Source of the DNA: Alcanivorax sp.
Lineage (GTDB): Bacteria > Pseudomonadota > Gammaproteobacteria > Pseudomonadales > Alcanivoracaceae
Direction: 5' to 3'
Length of the DNA stretch: 64,000 nucleotides
Assembly: GCF_017794965.1 (NCBI RefSeq)
Contig: NZ_CP051240.1
Span: 2,294,001-2,358,000, forward strand
Positions 33,523 to 41,885 of the stretch are shown here, piece by piece (position 1 is the stretch's first letter; every line of letters starts with the position of its first letter). The position numbers and the translations under genes were made by a program. The notes under the pieces were generated by a model. The model did not search any database, had not been told where the DNA came from, and was given only the letters and a program-made list of their open reading frames with translations.

Positions 33523-35541
33523 TTAAAGCTTCGCTGCGACTTCCGCACCTTGGCGGATGGCGCGTTTGGCATCCAGTTCAGCCGCCAGTTCGGCACCACC
33601 AATCAGGTGGAAGTTATCCTTGCCTTCCTGATACAGCTCCTTCAGGGATTCCTGACCGGCACAGAGGATCACATTGTCCACGTCCAGTACCCGGGTCTCC
33701 TCACCGATCTTGATGTGCAAACCGGCATCGTCGATTTTCTCGTAGCTGCAGCCCGCCAGCATGTCCACGTTGCGGGCTTTGAGGGTGGCGCGGTGTACCC
33801 AGCCGGAGGTCTTGCCGAGATCTTTGCCCAGGGAAGTGGTTTTTCGTTGCAACAGGGTCAATTGGCGAATCGGTTTCTCCACGTCGGTTTCAACCAAACC
33901 ACCCCGGGCATCGCTGTCCATGTCCACGCCCCATTCCTTCATCCACTCTGGCAGAGGTTGTTCGCCATCACGGGGGGCCTCGGCCAGAAATTCACAGACA
34001 TCGAAGCCAATGCCGCCAGCGCCGATAACCGCCACTTTCTTGCCCACTTCCGCGTTACCGCGCAGTACATCCACGTAGGACAGCACCTTGGGGTGGTCCA
34101 CCCCGGGAATGCCCGGGGTACGCGGCGTCACGCCCGTGGCGATGACGATTTCATCAAATCCCTGTTTTTCCAGGTCGGCTACTTCCACACGGGTATTCAG
34201 CTTGAGCGTCACGCCGGTGCTCTCAATGCGCTTGGTGAAGTAACGGATGGTGTTATGGAACTCTTCCTTGCCGGGGATCACCTTGGCCATATTGAACTGA
34301 CCACCGATTTCACCGGCCTGATCAAACAGTGTCACGTCGTGACCACGCTCTGCCGCCACCGTGGCACAGGACAGGCCTGCCGGACCGGCCCCAACCACGG
34401 CCACCTTTTTCGGTTTGGCGGTTTTCAGGTACAGCAATTCAGTTTCGTGACAGGCACGAGGGTTCACCAGGCAAGAGGCTCGCTTGAGCTGGAACGTATG
34501 ATCCAGACAAGCCTGGTTGCAGGCGATGCAGGTGTTGATTTCATCCGCTCGGCCTTCTGCGGCCTTATTGACGAACTCCGCATCCGCCAGCATCGGGCGG
34601 GCCATGGATACCGCATCCGCATCGCCATCGGTCAGGATGCTCTCGGCCACATCCGGGTCATTGATCCGGTTGGATGCCACCACAGGAATGGACACCACAT
34701 CCTTCACCTGGCGCGTCGCCTTTACAAAGGCTGCGCGGGGCACCGATGTCACGATGGTGGGTACCCGTGCTTCGTGCCAGCCGATACCGGAATTGAGGAT
34801 ATCCACACCCGCTTCTTCCAGCTCCCGGGCCAGATCCAGCACTTCTTCCTTGGTACAGCCGTCCGGCACCAGATCAATCACGGACAGGCGGAACATGACG
34901 ATGAAGTCCGCACCACAGCGATTCCGGATTTCGCGCACGATCTCCAGCGGGAAACGACGGCGATTTTCAGCGCTGCCGCCATATTTGTCCTTGCGCTTGT
35001 TGGTACAGGGCGCCGTGAACTGGTTAATCAGGTAACCCTCGGACCCCATGATTTCCACACCGTCATAGCCTGCCTGTTTGGCCAACCACGCGGTGTGGGC
35101 GAAATCCTTGACGGTCTTTTCCACTTCTTTGGTGCTCAACGCCTTCGGCTTGAAGGGGTTGATGGGGCTTTTCAGGGCCGACGCCGAGCGGGAAAAGGGG
35201 TGGTAGCTATATCGGCCCGCATGGAGGATCTGCAAGGCGATCTTGCCCCCCTCCTGGTGAACGGCGTCAGTCACCTTGCGGTGGTTACGGATATCCAGCC
35301 GACGGTTGAAGAGGCTGGCGAAGGGATAAAACCAGCCCTGTTTGTTGGGGTTGAAGCCACCAGTCACCATCAAGCCAACCCCGCCACGGGCACGCTCGGC
35401 AAAATACGCGGCCAGCTTGGGAAACTGCCAGAAGCGGTCTTCCAGGCCGGTGTGCATGGAACCCATGATCACGCGGTTCTTCAGTTCGGTCTGGCCCACT
35501 TTCAGGGGGGAAAGCAGTTGCGGATAGTGCTTGGCTGTCAT
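33523..35541 (-). CDS. fadH: 2,4-dienoyl-CoA reductase (NADPH), FadH type
   Basis: A 672-aa three-domain flavoprotein. The N-terminal FMN TIM barrel contains LQILHAGRYSYHP, EIMGSEGYLINQF and GGSAENRRRFPLE. The 4Fe-4S cysteines are CIACNQACLD and a further Cys in RASCLVNP. FAD- and NADPH-binding Rossmann motifs are VAVVGAGPAGLSCA and VAVIGAGGIGFD. It reduces 2,4-dienoyl-CoA from unsaturated fatty acids so beta-oxidation can proceed. It is divergent from a TetR gene, with two palindromes between that probably control it. Confidence 0.92.
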   Translation of the reverse strand: MTAKHYPQLLSPLKVGQTELKNRVIMGSMHTGLEDRFWQFPKLAAYFAERARGGVGLMVTGGFNPNKQGWFYPFASLFNRRLDIRNHRKVTDAVHQEGGKIALQILHAGRYSYHPFSRSASALKSPINPFKPKALSTKEVEKTVKDFAHTAWLAKQAGYDGVEIMGSEGYLINQFTAPCTNKRKDKYGGSAENRRRFPLEIVREIRNRCGADFIVMFRLSVIDLVPDGCTKEEVLDLARELEEAGVDILNSGIGWHEARVPTIVTSVPRAAFVKATRQVKDVVSIPVVASNRINDPDVAESILTDGDADAVSMARPMLADAEFVNKAAEGRADEINTCIACNQACLDHTFQLKRASCLVNPRACHETELLYLKTAKPKKVAVVGAGPAGLSCATVAAERGHDVTLFDQAGEIGGQFNMAKVIPGKEEFHNTIRYFTKRIESTGVTLKLNTRVEVADLEKQGFDEIVIATGVTPRTPGIPGVDHPKVLSYVDVLRGNAEVGKKVAVIGAGGIGFDVCEFLAEAPRDGEQPLPEWMKEWGVDMDSDARGGLVETDVEKPIRQLTLLQRKTTSLGKDLGKTSGWVHRATLKARNVDMLAGCSYEKIDDAGLHIKIGEETRVLDVDNVILCAGQESLKELYQEGKDNFHLIGGAELAAELDAKRAIRQGAEVAAKL

Positions 35542-35584
35542 GGCGGTGTCTCCGGGGGTTCACCAATGATGGCTGAATTGTATC

Positions 35585-35624
35585 TGGACAGCGTCAAGTT
35601 AAGGGGTTATGTTGACGGTGTCAA
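35585..35624. promoter_or_regulatory. Tandem operator-like palindromes upstream of fadH
   Basis: TGGACAGCGTCAA (35585-35597) and TTGACGGTGTCAA (35612-35624), 27 bp apart centre to centre. The second is a perfect TTGAC/GTCAA palindrome with a 3-bp centre. Likely sites for the divergent TetR regulator at 35728. Confidence 0.65.
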
Positions 35625-35638
35625 GATGGTTTAGAGTG

Positions 35639-35673
35639 ACGCAGCATGCATCACGCTGCACGCAACACGCGAA
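35639..35673. repeat. Single heptamer array, family F (ACGCAAC)
   Basis: ACGCAGC, ATGCATC, ACGCTGC, ACGCAAC, ACGCGAA. It lies between the palindromes and the TetR start region, with no inverted partner. Confidence 0.85.
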
Positions 35674-35674
35674 A

Positions 35675-35736
35675 GGCTTGAAAAGACAGGACACGCATGG
35701 CACAGGGCTTGAAAAGACAGGACACGCATGGCACAG
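35675..35736 (+). repeat. Exact 31-bp tandem duplication spanning a ribosome site and start codon
   Basis: A 31-bp unit beginning GGCTTGAAAAGACAGG and ending ATGGCACAG occurs twice without mismatch (35675-35705 and 35706-35736). The second copy supplies the real TetR start (35728). The first copy's ATG (35697) is out of frame by one base. Confidence 0.95.
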
Positions 35737-36321
35737 AGCGCCCGTTATCATCATGGAGACCTGCACGACACCCTGCTGCAGGAGGCTAATACCCTGCTCA
35801 ATGAGCAAGGGGTGGAAGGGTTGTCCCTGCGCAAACTGGCGGAGCGGGCCGGCGTGTCCCGTACTGCCCCTTACCACCATTTCCGCGACAAGAACGCCCT
35901 GCTCTGTGCTCTGGCCACCCGTGCCTTCGCCCAGCTGGACGAACTTATCGAGCGCCAGCTGGAAACCGCTGGCAACTCCCCCGATATTCAGGCTTTCGTC
36001 ATTGAATACCTGCGGTTTGCCACCGAGAACCCGGAACAGTACGAACTAATGTTCGGGCGCACCCTGTGGAAAAGCGGTGAACCCACCCCGGAACTGAAAG
36101 AAGTGGCTTACCGCAGCTTCCGGCGCTATGCAGAAGGGCTTGGCGGCTTGCTGAAAGACCGCCTCCCCACCGGGACCGATCCCCTTCGGGTGGCCCAGGC
36201 CAGCTGGGCGACCATCCATGGCCTGTGCCGCCTGACCATTGATGGTATCTATGTGAATCAGGAAGACATGGAGGCGGTCAGCCAGCAGGCGGTAGCGCTG
36301 ATCATGGCGGCGCTGAGTTAA
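35728..36321 (+). CDS. TetR-family transcriptional regulator, divergent from fadH
   Basis: A 197-aa regulator. Its N-terminal helix-turn-helix begins YHHGDLHDTLLQEA and includes LSLRKLAERAGVS and APYHHFRDKNAL. The C-terminal domain is of the TetR_C_33-like type (FATENPEQYELMFGR). Divergence from fadH and two palindromes in the gap suggest it represses fadH and itself, with an unsaturated acyl-CoA as a plausible ligand (inference). Its start region is tandemly duplicated, and its TAA stop is the first part of the terminal inverted repeat of the element at 36318-36638. Confidence 0.87.
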   Translation: MAQSARYHHGDLHDTLLQEANTLLNEQGVEGLSLRKLAERAGVSRTAPYHHFRDKNALLCALATRAFAQLDELIERQLETAGNSPDIQAFVIEYLRFATENPEQYELMFGRTLWKSGEPTPELKEVAYRSFRRYAEGLGGLLKDRLPTGTDPLRVAQASWATIHGLCRLTIDGIYVNQEDMEAVSQQAVALIMAALS

Positions 36322-36638
36322 GGAGCCTCTGAATAACTCCTTGCATGCTCAGTCTTTCAGGCTGGCCCACACCCTCGGCAAAGGTAAAGAGGGGCGCACT
36401 TTTGAAGGCATGCTGGTTGCCTGTCGAGGCTCACACCTTCAAGAACAGGCAACAACGAGTGTGGGTCAGCCTGGAAGACCCTACGTACCCTGACGGGCAT
36501 AAAGGCGCGGCCCGGAGCGCCCATCTGCTGCGCCTTTCCTCTCGGAAAGGGAACCACCCTGACCACCGAGACAAGACACAACAGCTGAGCGCTCCAGGTC
36601 ACGCTGAGTACGCAAGGAGTTATTCAGAGGCTCCTTAA
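36318..36638 (+). repeat. Structured non-coding element, copy 1 (perfect 27-bp terminal inverted repeats)
   Basis: The ends TTAAGGAGCCTCTGAATAAC... (36318-36344) and its exact complement (36612-36638) bracket a 321-bp element. Inside, further stems are visible: CAGGCTGGCCCACAC / GTGTGGGTCAGCCTG (near 36358 and 36459) and GGAGCGC / GCGCTCC (36513, 36588). Loop segments are shared with the copy at 43240-43505, for example ATGCTGGTTGCCTG, CAACAACGAGTGTGGG, CATCTGCTGCGCC and CAACAGCTG. A 97-codon frame runs through it, but conservation follows structure rather than reading frame. It directly follows a TetR gene. No transposase is encoded. No target-site duplication is obvious. Confidence 0.88.
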
Positions 36639-36646
36639 CACTGATC

Positions 36647-36878
36647 GCATCAGGCATCTGCCGTCAGGCGTCCATCATCCTTTTCACTGCCTCAAGCGAC
36701 TGATACACCGCCATTAACGCCCCTGTGAGTGGTCTGGTCATGTCCTCCCCCCGAGGTTGCCGATAGCCTGATAAAAATTCATCGCAGTATGAGGTGAGAG
36801 GGGCTGGCTGAGCATGTTGCTGTCCGAACGCAACCAACCCAACCGAAGCCCGACGCCGGAAGCCTGATGCCTGACGCA
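36647..36878. repeat. Inverted pair of heptamer arrays, family I (GCCTGAT)
   Basis: Left arm 36647-36674 (GCATCAG, GCATCTG, CCGTCAG, GCGTCCA). Right arm 36852-36878 (GACGCCG, GAAGCCT, GATGCCT, GACGCA). The 290-bp gap before the molybdopterin gene holds no gene. Confidence 0.75.
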
Positions 36879-36930
36879 AAAGGCGTTATCCGCTCCATCT
36901 CGCAAGAAGCACAACAACAAGGATGCCGCC

Positions 36931-39039
36931 ATGAAATCGATCCCCACGTTCTGTCGTGTCTGCGAACCGTCCTGCGCACTGGTAGCACAGGTGGAAGAAG
37001 GTCAGGTGAAACGGCTGCAACCGGATCGTGATCATCCGGTCACCCAGGGCTTTGCCTGCCACAAGGGGGTCAACTATCTGGCTATCCATCAGGATCCGGA
37101 TCGCCTCAATACCCCGTTGATGCGTCAGGGCTCACGGCAACCCGGCGAAGGGCAATGGCAGCCACAGGACTGGGATAGCGCCACTGCCGACGTGGCCGGC
37201 GCCCTCAAGCAGATTCTTGAGGCACACGGTCCTGACGCCATTGCGGGCTACATCGGCAACCCCACTGCCTTCAATGCCCTGGGCAGTCAGGCCATTGGCG
37301 AATTTTTCATGAGTCTGGGCAGCCGCCGGCTGTTCAACTCCGGCACCCAGGACTGCGCCAACAAGTTCGCCGCCGGTGAAGCGGTGTTCGGCACCAGCAC
37401 CCTGCACCCGCTGCCGGATTTTGATCACACCGATTGTGTGCTGATCTTTGGTGAGAACCCGAAAGTCTCACACATGAGCTTTATCTCCATCGCCGATCCC
37501 ATGGCCAAGATCCGGGCCGCCTGCCAGCGCGGCGCCAGCGTCTATTACATCAATCCCCGCAAGATCGAATCTGCCAGCCCCAAAACCGGCGAAGTAATCC
37601 AGATTCTGCCGGATACCGACCTCTACCTGATGGCGGCCCTGCTTCACGAGATCGATGCACTGGGCCGCTTTGATGAAGACGTGCTGCGCGAGCATGGCAA
37701 GCATGTGCAGGAGCTGCGGGACTTTATCGCGCCCTACTCCGCCGACGCCGTCGCCGACATCGTGGGCCTGCCTGCTGAGCAGATTCGCGCCCTGGCCGCT
37801 GAATTCAGTGGCGCCGAGCGTGCCGCAGTGCACATGTCCACCGGGGTCAACATGGGGCGCCATGGCACCCTCTGTTACTGGCTGCTGCAGATGCTCAGCT
37901 TTGTTACCGGCAATCTGGACAAGGAAGGCGGCAACTTCTACAGCGAAGGCTTCTACCCCGCGGCCAAGGCCGGCCGGGTACGCAGTGATGAGGTGTTCTG
38001 CTCCAGCGCCTACGGCGAGCTACGCCATATCCGTGGCGCCCTGCCCGGCAATTTGCTGCCGGACCTGATTCTCGATGACGACAACCCGATTCGCGCGCTG
38101 GTGGTGATTGCCGGCAATCCACTGCTCAGCGTGGGTGGCGAAGCGCGCTGGCGGGAAGCACTGGAAAAACTGGATCTGCTGGTAGTCATCGATCTGTTCC
38201 GCAACGCCACCGGCGAGTATGCCCATTACCTGCTGCCCTCGGCAGACATGCTGGAACGGCCCGACATCAACATCTGTGGCCTGGGCATGCAATACCAGCC
38301 CTACGTGCAGTACACCGATGCGGTGGTGCCGCCCGCCGAGGAGCGCAAGGAAGAATGGTGGATTCTGTCGCGCCTGTTACAGCAGATGGGCATGCCCGCC
38401 TCCCTGCTGGATCAACCGGGCAATCCGTTTGGCCGCCTGGAACACATGATGTCCCGCCATGATCTCAACGTGGAAAAGCTCAAGGCCTCACCCTCCGGAA
38501 CTGCCGTGCTGGACACCCAATCCATCGGCCGCTTCTACGACGACTTCCTGCAGACCGATGACAAGCGCGTGGACTGCTGCCCGCCCCTGTTTGCGGAGGC
38601 CATGGCGCTGGCCAACGCACAGTTCGAGGAACTGAAACAGGATGCCCCCACTTTCCGGCTGATCAATCTGCGCACCAACTACATGCACAACAGCTGGTAC
38701 CAGAACGTACCGAAACTGAAACGCGGCAAGCATGATCACAACCCGCTGCACATGAGCCCCGAAGACATGGCTGCACTGGGTCTGGAAGATGGCGACAGCC
38801 TGACGGTCAGCAATGAGTACGGTGAAGTACAGGCACAAGCGCGGTCCGATGACAGCCTGCGCCCGGGCGTTGTGGCCATGACGCACGGCTGGGGTAACAA
38901 GAAGACCCCGGGCATGACCGTGGCCAACCGCTACCCGGGCGTGAACATCAATGCTTTGCTGCCCAACGGGCCCGGCAGTTTCGAGAAGCTCAGTAACCAG
39001 GCCTTCATGAGTGGCGTACCGGTGAATATCAGCGCCTGA
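36931..39039 (+). CDS. Molybdopterin-dependent oxidoreductase (DMSO reductase family), 4Fe-4S
   Basis: A 702-aa enzyme. The N-terminal 4Fe-4S site is CRVCEPSC plus a Cys in GFACHKG. The molybdopterin-binding fold follows, with a candidate Mo-ligand Cys in NSGTQDCANKF (about residue 145). The central VSHMSFIS and IVGLPAEQIRALA stretches and the C-terminal cap domain (LINLRTNYMHNSW, VAMTHGWGNKK) fit formate-dehydrogenase/assimilatory-type members. No Tat signal is present, so it is cytoplasmic. No iron-sulfur or membrane subunit lies beside it, so the electron partner is unknown. AAGGA precedes the ATG. Its TGA stop lies inside a family I array. Confidence 0.88.
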   Translation: MKSIPTFCRVCEPSCALVAQVEEGQVKRLQPDRDHPVTQGFACHKGVNYLAIHQDPDRLNTPLMRQGSRQPGEGQWQPQDWDSATADVAGALKQILEAHGPDAIAGYIGNPTAFNALGSQAIGEFFMSLGSRRLFNSGTQDCANKFAAGEAVFGTSTLHPLPDFDHTDCVLIFGENPKVSHMSFISIADPMAKIRAACQRGASVYYINPRKIESASPKTGEVIQILPDTDLYLMAALLHEIDALGRFDEDVLREHGKHVQELRDFIAPYSADAVADIVGLPAEQIRALAAEFSGAERAAVHMSTGVNMGRHGTLCYWLLQMLSFVTGNLDKEGGNFYSEGFYPAAKAGRVRSDEVFCSSAYGELRHIRGALPGNLLPDLILDDDNPIRALVVIAGNPLLSVGGEARWREALEKLDLLVVIDLFRNATGEYAHYLLPSADMLERPDINICGLGMQYQPYVQYTDAVVPPAEERKEEWWILSRLLQQMGMPASLLDQPGNPFGRLEHMMSRHDLNVEKLKASPSGTAVLDTQSIGRFYDDFLQTDDKRVDCCPPLFAEAMALANAQFEELKQDAPTFRLINLRTNYMHNSWYQNVPKLKRGKHDHNPLHMSPEDMAALGLEDGDSLTVSNEYGEVQAQARSDDSLRPGVVAMTHGWGNKKTPGMTVANRYPGVNINALLPNGPGSFEKLSNQAFMSGVPVNISA

Positions 39040-39056
39040 TGCCTGATGCCTGATGT
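39034..39056. repeat. Heptamer array, family I, overlapping a stop codon
   Basis: Three exact GCCTGAT units. The first contains the TGA stop of the molybdopterin oxidoreductase gene (39037-39039). Confidence 0.9.
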
Positions 39057-39089
39057 AAAAAGTCCCGCCCGGTAACCCGGGCGGGCTTT
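39057..39089 (+). terminator. Rho-independent terminator of the molybdopterin oxidoreductase gene
   Basis: CCCGCCCGG, loop TAAC, CCGGGCGGG, followed by CTTTCT. It begins directly after the heptamer array. Confidence 0.82.
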
Positions 39090-39120
39090 CTGGCATCGGT
39101 AAAACCCTCGCTATACCCCG

Positions 39121-39320
39121 CTGTAGGAGCGCATCTTGAGGAGCGAACCGAGCGACAGCGAGGCAATCGCTCCTCCTCCCCGCCCCGCTGTCAGAATGAA
39201 TGGACGAGAACATCTCTTCCCAATCCGCCTTCTCACCCCTTCGGCCAACAAGTTGGCTCTCCTACACAATCATTTCCTCGCTTAGGCTCGGATCGCGGTC
39301 GAACGACCGCTCCTACAGCC
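39121..39320. repeat. Family D repeat, imperfect
   Basis: Left side from 39123 TAGGAGCGCATCTTGAGGAGCGAACCGAGC; right side near 39289-39318 has GGATCGCGGTCGAACGACCGCTCCTA. The constant edges TAGGAG and GCGAACC match copies at 45302 and 50172. No gene in this stretch. Confidence 0.6.
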
Positions 39321-39368
39321 GGGGTCGGGCCGCCGCAGAAGATCAAGAGCGTTTCCCGCGGCGCCGGG

Positions 39369-40382
39369 TTAGCGGGTGGTTGACGCCAGAAAGTCTTTCA
39401 ACGCTGCAATGTAATCCTCGAACGCTTCAAACTGCGGTACATGACCAATGTCATCCAGTTCTACCAGGGTCGCATCGGGAATGCGGGCGGCGGCCTGTTT
39501 GCCCAATTCACCATACTGGCCCAGCGTGTCCCGCATATCCTCAGGCGCCCGGTTCCGGCCCAGCGCAGTGCGGTCCCGTGAGCCGATGATCAGCAGGGTT
39601 GGCACAGCCAGGCGTTCAAACTCATGCACTACTGGCTGGCTGAAGATCATGTCGTAGGCCAGGGCCGAGTTCCACGCAATCAGCGGGTAGTCCGGCCCCC
39701 GAATCCAGCCTTGCTGCAAGGCCAGCAGTGGGTCATAGGCAGGCTTCCACTCGCCATCGAAATAGCTGCGCGTCATGTAGGCCTTCACCTGTTCCGGCGT
39801 TTTGCCCAGATCACCCTTGTACCAGTCATTCACGGATTGCCACGGCACCCCCTTGCGCTGCCAGTCTTCCAGGCCAATGGGATTCACTAGCGACAATGAA
39901 CTGGTGCGCTCCGGGAACATCAAGGCAAAGCGGGTGGCCAGCATACCGCCCATGGAATGCCCGACCACGGATACCTGCTTTACTTGCAGATGGTCCAGCA
40001 ACTGCCGGGTATGGTCCGCCAGGGTATGGAATGAGTACTGGAAGGCTTTCGGCTTGGAGGATTTGCCGAAGCCAATCTGGTCCGGCACCACCACCCGGTA
40101 ACCGGCGTTACTCAACGCGGTGATGGTGTCATGCCAGTAGGCGCCGGAGAAATTCTTGCCATGCAACAGCAGTACCGTCTGACCATTGGCGCTCCCCGGC
40201 CGCACATCCATATACGCCATCTGCAAGGACTGCTGCTGACTATTCAGTGCCAGCTCCTTCACCGCAAAGGGGTATGGGTATTCGCTCAGTCGGGCATCCA
40301 GTGTCTTGGGGGCCGCCAGCAACGATGAACAGGCAAACAGGCTCAACAACAATCCAAGGACGTGGACTCTCAAGGCAGGCAT
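39369..40382 (-). CDS. Alpha/beta hydrolase, exported
   Basis: A 337-aa precursor with a signal peptide (VHVLGLLLSLFACSSLLAA), possibly a lipoprotein or periplasmic enzyme. The fold motifs are LLLHGKNFSGAYW (oxyanion region), nucleophile elbow GHSMGG (Ser143), acid in GSRDRTALG and His in DDIGHVPQFEAF. This is the epoxide hydrolase/haloperoxidase-like branch of alpha/beta hydrolases; the substrate is not readable. It is a single gene, divergent from the LuxR-type regulator, which may control it (inference). Confidence 0.87.
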   Translation of the reverse strand: MPALRVHVLGLLLSLFACSSLLAAPKTLDARLSEYPYPFAVKELALNSQQQSLQMAYMDVRPGSANGQTVLLLHGKNFSGAYWHDTITALSNAGYRVVVPDQIGFGKSSKPKAFQYSFHTLADHTRQLLDHLQVKQVSVVGHSMGGMLATRFALMFPERTSSLSLVNPIGLEDWQRKGVPWQSVNDWYKGDLGKTPEQVKAYMTRSYFDGEWKPAYDPLLALQQGWIRGPDYPLIAWNSALAYDMIFSQPVVHEFERLAVPTLLIIGSRDRTALGRNRAPEDMRDTLGQYGELGKQAAARIPDATLVELDDIGHVPQFEAFEDYIAALKDFLASTTR

Positions 40383-40550
40383 GGCGTCTCCAGTGTATTG
40401 GGTGTGTCAGAACTGAGAACGGCCGGCACCGGCAAAGTTCCCCCTGCTCCAACGACCGGCTATCCGCCTGACCGTACCACACACGCCTCTGCATGTGATG
40501 TAATTGGCATAATCAGTGTGACGCCCTATATTCTCCCTATTGGGACGACA

Positions 40551-40565
40551 CCCCCAGTTTGGGGG
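40551..40565. promoter_or_regulatory. G/C palindrome upstream of the LuxR-type gene
   Basis: CCCCCA, GTT, TGGGGG is a perfect inverted repeat 78 bp before the LuxR-type start, in the divergent gap with the hydrolase gene. Possible autoregulatory operator. Confidence 0.5.
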
Positions 40566-40643
40566 ATAAAATCAGGGATTGGTGGTTTGCGTTGTCTGCC
40601 TCTTTGAGGGCAGCACATCAAATACTCTGAGGGGGAAGTCATA

Positions 40644-41762
40644 ATGGAAGCGTTGCTGGATTTCGTGGGGGAAATCTATGAAGCCTCCTACAAGCCTGAT
40701 CACTGGGATCATGTGATGGAACAGCTTTGCAGCCGTTTCATGCAGGCCAAGTCAGGCGCGATTTTCATCGAAGATCACTCCAGCAATACTCGCAGCATGA
40801 TTGGCGCCTACGGATTGCCCGCCGCTGTCCGCACCTCCTATCGCTTTGGCATGGGCAAATACGACCATACTTTCAAGATCCAGAGCCGCATGCCCGTGGG
40901 CGAAGCCTCTCAAGTCACCGAGGCAGAGCGGGTGCGCAAGGACCACCCCTTTTATTACCGCCTGATCCTGAAACCCAATGACATTGGCTACATCTCTGCC
41001 ATTAACATCTACAACGATGAGGAATGGCATGTGGGCATTGGTCTGCATCGCTCATTCTCTGCGCCGCCATTCTCTGAACAGGACTGCAAGACCCTGACCC
41101 TGCTGTATCCGCACTTCAACCGTGCTCTGCGTATTCACCGTGAATTCCACCGACTTCGCACCCGGCAACAGACCCTGCATGAGGCGCTGTCCCGTTTCAT
41201 GATCGGGCTCATTATCGTGGGGCCGGATGGGCGCGTCAGCTACCAGAACCCGGTGGCTGAAACCCTGATGGCCAACCACGGCGGGCTCAGCCTGAAAAAT
41301 GGCAGGCCCAGTGCCCACTACCCTGATGAAGACCACCGCCTGCAGACCCTGATCAACAAACAACGGAATATGGACAGCCAGGACATCAAGGCCAGAACAG
41401 AGGCGCTTGGCGTGCATCATCCGGATCGGGAAATGAACATGAATGTGATCGTGTCGCCCCTGGCCACAGAGCAGAACATTGTTCCGCAACAACCGGGCAG
41501 CGTGGCACTCTACCTGTCAGACCCGGACTCCGCACTCAACCTGCCGGCCTCTGCGATCCAGTCCCTCTATGGCATGACCCCCAAGGAAGCCCATGTGGCC
41601 ATCGCCCTGACCAACGGCCTCAACCCCAGCCAGATCAGCGAGCAGAACAACGTGTCCGTGGACACAGTGCGCTCCCAGCTAAAAAGCATCTATTCCAAGA
41701 TGGGCGTGAACAAACAACAGGACGTGATTCGGGTACTGCTGTGCAGTGCGCAGGTTAATTGA
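40644..41762 (+). CDS. LuxR-family (GerE helix-turn-helix) transcriptional regulator
   Basis: A 372-aa regulator. The N-terminal ~190 residues form a GAF/PAS-like sensor (SGAIFIEDHSSNTRSMIGAYG, WHVGIGLHRSF). A second PAS-like part (FMIGLIIVGPDGRVSYQNP) follows. The C-terminal LuxR HTH spans about 307-365 (LYGMTPKEAHVAIALTNGL, VSVDTVRSQLKSIYSKMGV). No receiver or autoinducer-binding domain is clear. GGGGGAAG precedes the ATG. Its neighbours are the divergent hydrolase and the convergent thiolase. Targets are unknown. Confidence 0.85.
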   Translation: MEALLDFVGEIYEASYKPDHWDHVMEQLCSRFMQAKSGAIFIEDHSSNTRSMIGAYGLPAAVRTSYRFGMGKYDHTFKIQSRMPVGEASQVTEAERVRKDHPFYYRLILKPNDIGYISAINIYNDEEWHVGIGLHRSFSAPPFSEQDCKTLTLLYPHFNRALRIHREFHRLRTRQQTLHEALSRFMIGLIIVGPDGRVSYQNPVAETLMANHGGLSLKNGRPSAHYPDEDHRLQTLINKQRNMDSQDIKARTEALGVHHPDREMNMNVIVSPLATEQNIVPQQPGSVALYLSDPDSALNLPASAIQSLYGMTPKEAHVAIALTNGLNPSQISEQNNVSVDTVRSQLKSIYSKMGVNKQQDVIRVLLCSAQVN

Positions 41763-41764
41763 AC

Positions 41765-41828
41765 GCCTGAGGCTGGACGCCTGACGCGGGCAGATTCTTC
41801 AGCCTCTGGCATCAGGCATCCAGCAGCC
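41765..41828. repeat. Inverted pair of heptamer arrays, family I (GCCTGAC)
   Basis: Left arm 41765-41785 (GCCTGAG, GCTGGAC, GCCTGAC) starts 2 bp after the LuxR-type stop. Right arm 41801-41828 (AGCCTCT, GGCATCA, GGCATCC, AGCAGCC). Very short core. Confidence 0.78.
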
Positions 41829-41838
41829 GCGCAGCGGC

Positions 41839-41871
41839 AAAAAAAACCGGCCTCGAAGGCCGGTTTTTTTT
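41839..41871. terminator. Bidirectional terminator between LuxR-type gene and thiolase
   Basis: A run, CCGGCCT, TCGA-type centre, AGGCCGG and eight T residues. It can serve both convergent genes. Confidence 0.92.
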
Positions 41872-41885
41872 AGGCGCTGTAGCGA

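Noticed and set aside
33496..35634. 712-codon frame antisense to fadH
   Set aside because: FadH has full domain and cofactor motifs on the other strand; the antisense frame is open only because of high GC at third positions.
36345..36638. 97-codon ORF inside the 36318 element
   Set aside because: It overlaps stems and terminal repeats, has no ribosome site, and similarity to the 43240 copy follows structural blocks. Treated as a by-product of the element, not a gene.
36318..36638. Ordinary insertion sequence
   Set aside because: Perfect terminal inverted repeats but only 321 bp and no transposase; no target duplication is evident. Kept as a structured non-coding element, with MITE as an alternative.
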